A DNA stretch of 8,514 nt from Chloroflexota bacterium (GTDB taxonomy: Bacteria > Chloroflexota > Anaerolineae > Ardenticatenales > Ardenticatenaceae), in assembly GCA_003520455.1 (NCBI GenBank), contig DOUV01000076.1, positions 1-8,514 on the forward strand. Direction: 5' to 3'. Of this stretch, positions 1 to 5,899 are shown piece by piece. Positions within the stretch are counted from its first letter, which is position 1, and every line of letters begins with the position of its first letter. The notes below the pieces were generated by a model, which saw nothing but the letters and a program-made list of their open reading frames with translations, was not told where the DNA came from and made no database searches. A program made the translations under genes and the position numbers.

Positions 1-843
1 CGACAAGTCGGCGCAGAACTTCCCGCCCCACGTGAGGAGGTGGGTTGTCAAGAACTGGCGCTCCGCCGCCCAGAGTTGCCGGGCCTCCTCGCGCCGGCCG
101 GACTGGCGGGCCGCGATCTCGCGGTCGGCCAGGTGGGCGACGAACTCACATTCGAGGGCGATGTGGTCCGGCATCTCGTGCCCATCGACGCCCAACCCGG
201 CCCCCCGGTACACGGCGGCGACCGCTGCGGCTGGCTTCCCCATGACGTGGCGTTCATTGCAGTAGATCGACTCATAGGGTGGAATGCAGGGCAACTCCGA
301 ATCGTAAATCAGGCGTGTGTAGGCCCGGCGCAGCGGGCTCAAGCCGAACTCACCGACCAGGGTGGTACCGCGCCCCGCCATCGCGCGCCAGAGAGCCAGC
401 CCCTCGTTCACATCGTCGTTGTCGGCCAGGGAGCGAAACTCGAGAGCCAGGCGCTCGACCGAGCGAGGGTTCGAGATGTCTGCCAGGAATGCATCGGTCG
501 GATACTCGAACGCGCGGGCCAGGAAACCGTAGACCTCGCGCCGGGCCTGGGCGAAGCGAAGCCGGTCCGCCTCCGACTTCGGCTGCGTGACCAGGCGTGG
601 GACCAGGGGCGGGGGTTCCGCCTGTTCCGAGAGCATCGCCCGTACCCAGTAGAGATGATTGTGCCGTGGCCCTTCAGTGTGCCAGAACTTGACGTCACGC
701 CGGTCCACGAACAGCCGCGCCAACTTGCCAAATGTCAACGAGGGCGCGCCCGCTGCCGGGCCATCACCCGTGGGCGAGTCGAACTCGGGCTCGCACGACC
801 CACAGACGAGGGAGGGGCCGTCTGGGGAAAAGGGGTGATCCAT
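1..843 (-). CDS. TorD/NarJ-family molybdoenzyme maturation chaperone, N-terminally extended (3' end outside window)
   Basis: Reverse translation from the ATG at 843-841 stays open for 281 codons to the window edge. TorD-family chaperones bind apo-molybdoenzymes and assist insertion of the Mo/W-bis-pyranopterin cofactor in the cytoplasm. The family core begins near residue 92 with a helical stretch (RREVYGFLARAFEYP, about 101-115). It contains the family-like PPYESIYC at 188-195 and PDHIALECEFVAHLADREI at 225-243, the hallmark acidic helix. An AGAGGTG ribosome site (855-849) lies 5 nt before the start. Residues 1-90 are an extra segment with a CxxC (C14, C17) and an aromatic, His-rich patch around 53-66; I do not recognise it. 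It may bind metal. As the last gene seen after the molybdoenzyme and its FeS subunit, it is most simply their dedicated chaperone. The family call is firm; the client assignment is inferred from position. Confidence 0.85.
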   Translation of the reverse strand, partial: MDHPFSPDGPSLVCGSCEPEFDSPTGDGPAAGAPSLTFGKLARLFVDRRDVKFWHTEGPRHNHLYWVRAMLSEQAEPPPLVPRLVTQPKSEADRLRFAQARREVYGFLARAFEYPTDAFLADISNPRSVERLALEFRSLADNDDVNEGLALWRAMAGRGTTLVGEFGLSPLRRAYTRLIYDSELPCIPPYESIYCNERHVMGKPAAAVAAVYRGAGLGVDGHEMPDHIALECEFVAHLADREIAARQSGRREEARQLWAAERQFLTTHLLTWGGKFCADLS

Positions 844-863
844 GAAAACACCTCTGTCAGGTT

Positions 864-891
864 GCGTGATCCGTGAACACACGGATCACGC
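864..891. repeat. Perfect 12-bp inverted repeat (hairpin) before the TorD-like gene
   Basis: GCGTGATCCGTG at 864-875 is exactly complementary to CACGGATCACGC at 880-891, with a 4-nt loop. It lies in the 55-nt gap between the 79-aa gene and the TorD-like gene. There is no T-run on the downstream (minus-strand) side, so it does not look like an intrinsic terminator. It shares its GCGTGAT/ATCACGC ends with the hairpin at 4929-4963, suggesting a small dispersed REP-like family or an mRNA-processing or stability element. Confidence 0.75.
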
Positions 892-898
892 GTCACGT

Positions 899-1138
899 TT
901 AGAAGAACGGCGTCGCCGGGTACCAGTTGATGCCGGCTTCGTCGAGAAGCTGCGCAGCCGCATCCCGGCTTGCTATGTTCTCGAGGTGAATGGTCACGTG
1001 ATACGGCTCGACGCTGGAGACATTTTTGTAGATGATCTTGAGCCCGGCCCCGGTAATCAGATCGTAGGCCCGGCTGTAATCACCGTTCGAGTAATCGACC
1101 CGGATCGGCTTGGTGTCCATCGTGCCTACTTTGGCCAT
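899..1138 (-). CDS. 79-aa protein of unknown function, in the molybdoenzyme operon
   Basis: I do not recognise this family. The ATG at 1138 is preceded by a perfect AGGAGG (1151-1146) 7 nt upstream, which overlaps the stop codon of the FeS subunit, so translation is closely coupled (11-nt gap). The product has no cysteine, no signal peptide and no membrane segment. Its apparent pattern is strand (PIRVDY), helix (SRAYDLITGAG), strand (LKIIYKNVSS), strand (YHVTIHLEN), helix (RDAAAQLLDEAG), final strand (INWYPATPFF). That beta-alpha-beta-beta-alpha-beta order would fit a ferredoxin-like or ACT-like fold; this is read by eye. Position suggests an accessory subunit or a small regulator of the molybdoenzyme. 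The gene itself is well supported; its function is open. Confidence 0.8.
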   Translation of the reverse strand: MAKVGTMDTKPIRVDYSNGDYSRAYDLITGAGLKIIYKNVSSVEPYHVTIHLENIASRDAAAQLLDEAGINWYPATPFF

Positions 1139-1149
1139 GGTGCCGCCTC

Positions 1150-1746
1150 CTATTCCAGGTTTGCCTGGCGCCGCGCGGCCCGCTCGCGCAGGACGGTGGT
1201 GTACTCGTTGGCGTTGCCGAAGAAGAGGGCTTTTGTGGCGCACTTCGTCGCGCAGGCCGGCCACAGCCCCTGATCGACCCGGTCCTTACAGTAGTCGCAC
1301 TTGATGACTTTGTTGGTGCGCGGGTTGAACTGGACGGCCCCCCACGGGCAGGCGAGGATGCACGCCTTGCAGCCGATACAACTGGCCTCGTCCACGTACA
1401 CAATGCCGTCCGATTCACGCGTGCGCATCGCACCCGTCGGGCAGACGGCGACGCACGCTGCGTGCTCGCACTGGTAGCAACTCATGTAGACCCACCTCGT
1501 CCGCAGCCGGCCGTTGACCTCTTGGGGCCCGACCTGAATCATGCGCACCAGGCGCGGGCCGACTGGCACGTCGTTCTCGAGTTTGCAGGCGACCTCGCAG
1601 GCGAAACAACCGATGCAACGCTCCTGATCGTGGAACATCACATAACGATTCGTCGCGCCGGGCAGCGTGACCCGTGACGCCCGCCCTTGCAGCTCGATTG
1701 TCTTTTCGGCAAAGCCCTCTTCCGTTTCCACGCTTCCGCTATTCAT
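1150..1746 (-). CDS. DmsB/PhsB-type iron-sulfur subunit with four [4Fe-4S] clusters
   Basis: This is the electron-transfer subunit that normally partners a Mo-bis-PGD catalytic subunit, relaying electrons through a chain of four cubane clusters. The 198-residue protein has all sixteen expected cysteines in the four usual groups: C44/47/50/54, C90/93/98/102, C123/126/129/133 and C150/153/165/169. Typical family strings are visible, such as CIGCFACEVACKLEN and CIGCKACILACPWGA. There is no Tat signal and no membrane anchor, so it is predicted to be cytoplasmic, like its partner. The first 35 residues are a non-cluster extension. The start has a GGGGGAA ribosome site just upstream. It follows the molybdoenzyme after 69 nt. 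Its electron acceptor or donor is not shown by the sequence; the nearby ETF/EMO genes are a candidate route to menaquinone. Confidence 0.93.
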   Translation of the reverse strand: MNSGSVETEEGFAEKTIELQGRASRVTLPGATNRYVMFHDQERCIGCFACEVACKLENDVPVGPRLVRMIQVGPQEVNGRLRTRWVYMSCYQCEHAACVAVCPTGAMRTRESDGIVYVDEASCIGCKACILACPWGAVQFNPRTNKVIKCDYCKDRVDQGLWPACATKCATKALFFGNANEYTTVLRERAARRQANLE

Positions 1747-1815
1747 GGCGTTCCCCCTGATGGAATACCGTGCCCGGAGGGGGCGAGGAGCCGCCCTCGT
1801 TCCCCGGCTCTAATG

Positions 1816-4278
1816 TTAGCCCTGACTGAACGGGAGGGCGTTCCCGTCCGGAGCGGGCTCGCCTTGCCACATGAGCTTCTTGGTCGTGGGATCCCACGTA
1901 GGAGCACCGGCTCGTGCCACATTGTTGGCGTAGGCCCCCAGTTCCTTCTCGGTATCGACCTGATACTCTGGAAACTGCTTGAGGAACTCGTGGATTTTGC
2001 GGCGCGCCTCTTCCTTGTCGCTGCCCTTCTTCCACACCAGCACGAGTTGAGCTTTGAACTCGGCCTGCCCATAGACGGGGTCTTTGACGATGTCGTCGAC
2101 CAGCCAGCTGACGTTGCGGTTGGTGATGCCCGGGACGAAGGGCTGGTACTCGTCGGTTGAGCAGTAGACCCAGACCTGGCGCGGGTCGGTCTCCTGGGTA
2201 ACCCAGGCGTAGCCATCCAACTCGGAGACCATGCTCTCCAGCTTGATATAGTCGCCGTCCTTGATGCCCAACACGGCGGCCAGCCTGGGGTGAATCTGGA
2301 TGTAGCGGTCTGGCTCCAGCTCGTCGGTCCACGGCCACCAGTGGCCCATCTCGTGGAAGCTGGAGACCGGCCGGCCGGTGCAGAGCACGATCGGGTGCTT
2401 GCCGAAGTCCTCTGGTGTGCTCACCGGTGTGTGTCCGCCCTCCCGGTGCTGCGGCAGGTAGTCCCAGCCCAGATCCGCGAGGGCCTGCGAGGCGATTTCG
2501 ATCTTGCCCGATGGCGTCGGAAAGCGGCGGCCCAGGGGGTCCTCCGGGAAGGGTTCGTCCTGGTACATGATCCACTTACCGCGCAGGTTGGCCTCCGGAA
2601 ACTCGTAGCCCATCGCCTCCTCTTCGCTGAAGGCCGGCCACATGACGCCACCGGCAGGGGTCGTCTCGGGGTCCATCGTCTTCTTGATGATGCCGTAGGT
2701 GAACGACTCCTGCTGCTGGATCCAGTCCACCATCGCGGCGAGGTCAACCAACTCTGGGCTGCCGGCCCGGCGCCACGGGAACCAGCGCAGCCCCTCCTCT
2801 TTGCCGAAGACGCGGTCGGCGATGCCGACGACCACGTCGGCATCGTTGCGGCATTCCCAGTTGGGCTCGATGCACTGGTTGTACCACTGGCACTGGCGGT
2901 TGTTGCCGTGGTGGACCATCCCCTCGCGCTCGACCCACGAGGTAATCGGGAAGGAGACGTGGGCGTGGCGCTGGGTGAAGTTGGGATGGAAGGAGTTGTG
3001 GATGACGATCTCGCAGTTCTGCTTGATGCCGGAAGCATACTTCTGCGTGCCCGGCATCTGCGCCAGCATGTTGCCGTTCCACCAGATCCCCTTGATCGGA
3101 TAGGGCTTGCCGGTGAAGACAGCGTTGGAGAAGCCGGCCGCGCTGACGTCGGCCCAGCCGACCAGCTTATCGGAGATGACCGGGGCCTTGATCGGTGGGA
3201 GTTGGGCCAGGTCTTTGCCGGCGCTCATCGGCGGACGGCAGTTGTGGAGCCAATTCCACCCGCCGCCCGGGATGCCGATGTTCCCGGTGATTGCGACCAG
3301 TGCGGCGTAGCAGCGGTTGATGTTGGAGGAGTTGTAGGTCTGCGCCGTGCCCAGGCAGCCGGTGACGGAGGCTGGCTTGCTGGTGGCGAAGAGCCGCGCC
3401 GCAGCGACGATCGTCGCTGCGGGCACCCATGTGATGCTGGCCGCCCGATCGGGGGGCATCTCTTCGATGAGCGGGACCCACTCGTCCAGGCCGTGGACCC
3501 ACCTGGCGCAGAACTCTTTGTCGTAGAGATCCTCTTTCAGGATGACGTGAATCATCGCCATCACCAGCGCGGCGTCGGTGTTCGGCCGGAGGCGGATGGC
3601 GATGTCGGCGTGCATCATGGTGGTGTTGAAGCGCGGATCGACCCAGATAATCTTGCAGCCGCGCTCCTTGGCCTCCAGCAGCCACTGCATTTCAACCGGA
3701 TGATTGTTGGCCTGGCTGCTGCCGGCACCCAGGATACAGCGACTGTTGACCCAGTCGGGGGTCGGGTTGGTGAGTCGGCCCAGGTCCTTGGCGCCGAAGG
3801 TATAGTTGATGGCGACACCGGGGCTCTCACAGCAGATGGGGCCCTGCCCCACGACGTTGGGGGTGCCGTAAATTCGAGCAAAGCGCGCTGCGCCCGACTT
3901 CCACATCATGTCCGAGCGGCCGGTCCGGTGGATCATCAGCGACTCGGGGCCGTACTCGTCCCGGATCTTGATCAGCCGTTCGGCCGCGAAATCCAGCGCG
4001 TTGTCCCACGAGACCCGCTGGAAGTCGTCGTCCAGGCTCTTGCGGATCAGGGGGTACTTGATCCGAAGCGGGTTGTAGATATGCTGGAACGCGCCGATTC
4101 CCTTCGGGCAGAGTGCCCCTTTGCTCAGTGGGTGGTCCGGGTCGCCCCAGATATCCACCACCCGCCCATCTTTGACGTAGATCAACATGCCGCAGCCGGC
4201 CTCGCACATATTCGAGCAGGTGGTGCGGACAACGCGGTCGTACGCTCGGATGGACTGTGAGAGTGGCTTGAGGCCCAT
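1816..4278 (-). CDS. Molybdopterin (Mo/W-bis-PGD) oxidoreductase catalytic subunit, DMSO-reductase superfamily, cytoplasmic
   Basis: The 820-aa product is a complete DMSO-reductase-superfamily catalytic subunit. The N-terminal [4Fe-4S] motif is C21-x3-C25-x3-C29-x27-C57. The molybdopterin domain follows, with HRTGRSD at 117-123 and the cofactor-binding VDPRFNTT near 213-220. A C-terminal dinucleotide-binding domain begins at HPIVLCTGRP (628) and includes the late ITNRNVSW segment. The metal-ligand region is GPICCESPG (146-154), with two adjacent cysteines (149/150) as candidate Mo/W ligands. No twin-arginine signal is present, so it should act in the cytoplasm. The ATG at 4278 is chosen over the one at 4323 because AAGGAG (4291-4286) lies 7 nt upstream of it. 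The DmsB-type subunit and the TorD-like gene downstream complete a standard set. The substrate is unknown; thiosulfate/polysulfide-reductase-like, formate-dehydrogenase-like or hydratase-like chemistry cannot be separated by reading alone. Confidence 0.93.
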   Translation of the reverse strand: MGLKPLSQSIRAYDRVVRTTCSNMCEAGCGMLIYVKDGRVVDIWGDPDHPLSKGALCPKGIGAFQHIYNPLRIKYPLIRKSLDDDFQRVSWDNALDFAAERLIKIRDEYGPESLMIHRTGRSDMMWKSGAARFARIYGTPNVVGQGPICCESPGVAINYTFGAKDLGRLTNPTPDWVNSRCILGAGSSQANNHPVEMQWLLEAKERGCKIIWVDPRFNTTMMHADIAIRLRPNTDAALVMAMIHVILKEDLYDKEFCARWVHGLDEWVPLIEEMPPDRAASITWVPAATIVAAARLFATSKPASVTGCLGTAQTYNSSNINRCYAALVAITGNIGIPGGGWNWLHNCRPPMSAGKDLAQLPPIKAPVISDKLVGWADVSAAGFSNAVFTGKPYPIKGIWWNGNMLAQMPGTQKYASGIKQNCEIVIHNSFHPNFTQRHAHVSFPITSWVEREGMVHHGNNRQCQWYNQCIEPNWECRNDADVVVGIADRVFGKEEGLRWFPWRRAGSPELVDLAAMVDWIQQQESFTYGIIKKTMDPETTPAGGVMWPAFSEEEAMGYEFPEANLRGKWIMYQDEPFPEDPLGRRFPTPSGKIEIASQALADLGWDYLPQHREGGHTPVSTPEDFGKHPIVLCTGRPVSSFHEMGHWWPWTDELEPDRYIQIHPRLAAVLGIKDGDYIKLESMVSELDGYAWVTQETDPRQVWVYCSTDEYQPFVPGITNRNVSWLVDDIVKDPVYGQAEFKAQLVLVWKKGSDKEEARRKIHEFLKQFPEYQVDTEKELGAYANNVARAGAPTWDPTTKKLMWQGEPAPDGNALPFSQG

Positions 4279-4285
4279 GGTCAAG

Positions 4286-4291
4286 CTCCTT
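4286..4291 (-). promoter_or_regulatory. Ribosome binding site that fixes the molybdoenzyme start
   Basis: The minus strand reads AAGGAG here, 7 nt before the ATG at 4278. The in-frame ATG at 4323 has no comparable site and would add only 15 residues rich in Arg and Ser. Confidence 0.8.
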
Positions 4292-4335
4292 TGTACCTGT
4301 GGACGGCGACGGTCTGACGACATCGAAGAATCACA

Positions 4336-4381
4336 GGAACTTCAGAGGAACTCAGGGGAACTTCCAGTTCTCTCAGTTCCC
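4336..4381. repeat. Phased GGAACT repeats with inverted copies in the 192-nt gap before the molybdoenzyme
   Basis: On the plus strand GGAACT begins at 4336, 4347 and 4357, steps of 11 and 10 bp, about one helical turn. AGTTC at 4366-4370 and AGTTCCC at 4375-4381 follow in inverse orientation. GGGAACT at 4356-4362 pairs perfectly with AGTTCCC at 4375-4381 across 12 nt. The cluster lies in the longest intergenic gap of the window (4279-4470), ahead of the molybdoenzyme. It could be an operator array or an mRNA structure, or simply a decayed tandem repeat. I see no convincing -10/-35 pair in the gap. Confidence 0.55.
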
Positions 4382-4470
4382 GCGATCTCTTTCAGTTTCC
4401 TCCCTGACGTGAGAGGTGCCTACTTCAAAAGGTGAACTGTCCTCCCGGATCCCCCGGGCCCGGACCTCCT

Positions 4471-4917
4471 TCAATCCGCACAGCGGAAGCAGCGGATCTC
4501 CTCGGCCTCGATGCGCGCCCCGTACTGGCGCACCGCCTCTTCTCCGGTCACGAGGTGGCCCCGTTCGGCCTCCAGGTTTACCGGACGCACCTTGACGAGC
4601 CAGCCCAGACCGTAGGGGTCTTTGTTCGCGAGCAGGATGTCCTCGGCGAACCCGGCCTCGTTGGTCGCGACGACCTCGGCGCTGAAGGGGGCCGGGAAGG
4701 GCCCCACCCATTTGCCGCTCTCGATGGTCGCCAGGGCCTTCCCCTGTTGCACGAGGCGACCCACCTTCTTGAACTGAACGGCGACGAATCGTCCGCAGCG
4801 ACTCTGGGCCGGGTCCGTCAGGCCCAGAATGGCGTGTTCACCGTCGAAGCGGATCCAGACGTCGCGTTCGACATCGTAGGTGAGCTCCTCGGGAATGTCG
4901 CAGCCGTAGTAGATCAT
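4471..4917 (-). CDS. GcvH-like lipoyl-carrier protein, second copy, with C-terminal CxxC
   Basis: The 148-aa product is a glycine-cleavage-H-type lipoyl domain. Such proteins carry lipoate on a lysine as a swinging arm. The lipoyl lysine is K69 in IESGKWVGPFPAP (65-77), matching the ES-x-K context of H proteins. The later NKDPYGLGWLVKVRP block is the usual N-DPYG-GWL segment. It is a clear paralogue of the neighbouring upstream gene: both begin near GC-x-IPEEL and both end with a cysteine-containing tail. This copy ends in CFRCAD, giving a C143-x2-C146 pair, and has an extra C41. Canonical H proteins are about 125-130 residues, so this one is longer. No glycine-cleavage partner is nearby. A role with the molybdoenzyme downstream is inferred, by analogy with lipoate-binding proteins of sHdr sulfur oxidation. 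A GGGAAG-type site is close to the ATG. Confidence 0.9.
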   Translation of the reverse strand: MIYYGCDIPEELTYDVERDVWIRFDGEHAILGLTDPAQSRCGRFVAVQFKKVGRLVQQGKALATIESGKWVGPFPAPFSAEVVATNEAGFAEDILLANKDPYGLGWLVKVRPVNLEAERGHLVTGEEAVRQYGARIEAEEIRCFRCAD

Positions 4918-4928
4918 GGTCTTCCCGA

Positions 4929-4963
4929 GCGTGATGCCTGATCCCTGACTTCACGCATCACGC
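4929..4963. repeat. Inverted repeat between the two H-like genes, overlapping the first gene's stop
   Basis: GCGTGATGC at 4929-4937 is exactly complementary to GCATCACGC at 4955-4963 (9-bp stem, 17-nt loop). It covers the stop codon of the first H-like gene (4960-4958) and fills most of the 40-nt gap. It shares its outer GCGTGAT/ATCACGC with the hairpin at 864-891. It has no T-run, so a terminator is unlikely. A dispersed REP-like element or a processing/stability hairpin fits better. Confidence 0.65.
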
Positions 4964-5401
4964 CTCACTGCACGAGATCCCCGTCGATTCAAGAAACTTG
5001 CGGTAGACTTCTACACCCTCCGCACCAGTCACTAACTCAGCTCTGTCACTCTCCCAATCGGCGACCTGGACCCGAGCAAACCAGCCATCGTTGTAAGGAT
5101 CCTCGTTGAGCAGGTTGGGGCTGGCGAGCATGGCGTCGTTCAGTGCCACGATCTGGCCGCTGACCGGTGCGGTCACCGGGCCGACCCACTTGCCGCTCTC
5201 CAGGGTGCCGGCGCTCTTGCCGCGCTGCACCTTCTTGCCGAGACCCTTGGGGGTCACGTTGATGATGGCCCGTGCCAGGTGCTGAGCGACGTCGGTGATA
5301 CCGATGGTCACGCTCCCGTCGGGCTCCGGTCGAGCCCAAACGTGCTTCTCCGGCCAGTAGTACAGCTCTTCTGGGATGTGGCACCCGTGTAGCTCAGCCA
5401 T
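4958..5401 (-). CDS. GcvH-like lipoyl-carrier protein, first copy
   Basis: The 147-aa product is an H-protein-like lipoyl carrier. The predicted lipoylation site is K71 in LESGKWVGPVTAPVSG (67-82), followed by NEDPYNDGWFARVQV, the usual H-protein segment. Like its downstream paralogue it has a cysteine in the opening GCHIPEEL (C7) and another near the C-terminus (C144 in ISCSEA). Canonical H proteins do not need cysteines for function, so the conserved pair is notable. The ATG at 5401 is chosen because GGAGG (5411-5407) lies 5 nt before it; the frame is open further upstream but overlaps the zinc-finger gene and looks like noise. The stop lies inside the hairpin at 4929-4963. Lipoylation would need a ligase or octanoyltransferase encoded elsewhere. 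The fold is clear; the pathway is inferred. Confidence 0.9.
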   Translation of the reverse strand: MAELHGCHIPEELYYWPEKHVWARPEPDGSVTIGITDVAQHLARAIINVTPKGLGKKVQRGKSAGTLESGKWVGPVTAPVSGQIVALNDAMLASPNLLNEDPYNDGWFARVQVADWESDRAELVTGAEGVEVYRKFLESTGISCSEA

Positions 5402-5406
5402 CAAAA

Positions 5407-5411
5407 CCTCC
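5407..5411 (-). promoter_or_regulatory. Ribosome binding site that fixes the start of the first H-like gene
   Basis: The minus strand reads GGAGG 5 nt before the ATG at 5401. This rules out the much longer in-frame opening that begins at 5722 and would overlap the upstream gene. Confidence 0.75.
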
Positions 5412-5436
5412 GTGGCGGGCATATGGCCAGTTTGCC

Positions 5437-5715
5437 CTACCTGTTGTGTTCGCCTTGAAGGTGATAGAGCAAGAGGTCGAACACGACCAGTCGGATCTCG
5501 TACTCGTATTCCTGGATGAAGCCGGGATTCTTGCGCGCCTTGCGCACCACCTGTGAGTGACTGGCCCCGCAGAGGGGGCAGGTGACGACGCAGGCGGTGT
5601 GGCCGAAGCGTTCGTCTACCTCCCAGCCCAGGACGTCGCTGTGGGTCGCGGCCAGATGGGTATGGACGCTCGTGCGCGGCCCGTGAAAGTCGCAGTACGG
5701 ACAGGTGGAGGACAT
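5437..5715 (-). CDS. 92-aa protein with two CxxC/HxxxxH zinc-site candidates
   Basis: I do not recognise a named family. The first half, CPYCDFHG through THLAATH, has C5-x2-C8-x11-H20-x4-H25, the spacing of a C2H2 zinc finger. The second half has C46-x2-C49 (CPLCGASH) and a C-terminal H85-x4-H90, which could make a second, wider zinc site; C42 and H53 are further possible ligands. The segment between (about 66-84) is helical with aromatic and hydrophobic residues. It sits 35 nt before the first H-like gene and 16 nt after the 55-aa ORF, so it belongs to the run. The ATG at 5715 is preferred over 5835, whose extra 40 residues are low-complexity and lie over the 55-aa ORF in another frame. The ribosome site is weak (GAAGAAG). 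Possible roles are protein-protein or nucleic-acid binding, perhaps regulatory. Confidence 0.8.
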   Translation of the reverse strand: MSSTCPYCDFHGPRTSVHTHLAATHSDVLGWEVDERFGHTACVVTCPLCGASHSQVVRKARKNPGFIQEYEYEIRLVVFDLLLYHLQGEHNR

Positions 5716-5731
5716 TGGGCAACTTCTTCGT

Positions 5732-5899
5732 TTACCCGGCGATTTCGAGGAGAAAGACCTCAGGCCGGGCCTCAAACTGCTCGGGTTGTTCCCAGCGGGG
5801 CGCATGCCCGGCGCCAGCGACGATTCCCATCGCACCCTGCCAGAGTGCCGGCATCATCTGCGCCCTTTGAACTTCCCATCCTGTCAAGGCGTCTGTCAT
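5732..5899 (-). CDS. 55-aa ORF resembling the C-terminal tail of an alpha/beta-hydrolase (possible gene remnant)
   Basis: An uninterrupted reading frame runs from ATG 5899 to TAA 5732. Its ATG overlaps the TGA of the EtfD/EMO gene (ATGA at 5899-5896), and its stop lies 16 nt before the next gene, so it fills the gap exactly. Residues 26-43 read IVAGAGHAPRWEQPEQFE, which matches the end of alpha/beta-hydrolases, where the His of the GH pair is the catalytic histidine (here H32). The nucleophile and acid parts of such an enzyme are absent, so it cannot be an active hydrolase on its own. It may be a decayed remnant or a small translated protein. GGAGGG directly abuts the ATG, too close to be ideal; ATGs at codons 15 and 16 are alternatives. 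Confidence 0.5.
   Translation of the reverse strand: MTDALTGWEVQRAQMMPALWQGAMGIVAGAGHAPRWEQPEQFEARPEVFLLEIAG

Noticed and set aside
40..876. Long plus-strand open frame opposite the TorD-like gene
   Set aside because: It is the antisense of a minus-strand frame with clear TorD family motifs and has no recognisable protein features.
1747..1815. GC-rich imperfect inverted repeat between the molybdoenzyme and FeS subunit genes as a terminator
   Set aside because: The stem is imperfect and no T-run follows; the two genes are expected to be co-transcribed.
2290..4260. 656-aa plus-strand open frame
   Set aside because: Lies entirely opposite the molybdoenzyme gene; its composition is an antisense artefact of GC-rich codons.
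4278..4323. Upstream ATG (4323) for the molybdoenzyme with an Arg-rich start that might suggest a Tat signal
   Set aside because: No ribosome site at 4323, no hydrophobic region after the arginines, and a near-perfect AAGGAG before the ATG at 4278.
4441..4470. GC palindrome CCGGGCCCGG after the second H-like gene as an intrinsic terminator
   Set aside because: There is no T-run after it on the minus strand; it may be chance in GC-rich DNA.
4958..5401. Glycine cleavage system (true GcvH)
   Set aside because: No P, T or L protein genes in the window, the lipoyl motif is divergent, and the gene is duplicated beside a molybdoenzyme.
5402..5722. N-terminal extension of the first H-like protein to 5722
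   Set aside because: The extra 107 codons overlap the zinc-site gene out of frame and are low-complexity; GGAGG supports the start at 5401.
5716..5835. N-terminal extension of the 92-aa protein to 5835
   Set aside because: The extra residues are Arg/Ser/Pro-rich without recognisable features and cover the hydrolase-like frame.
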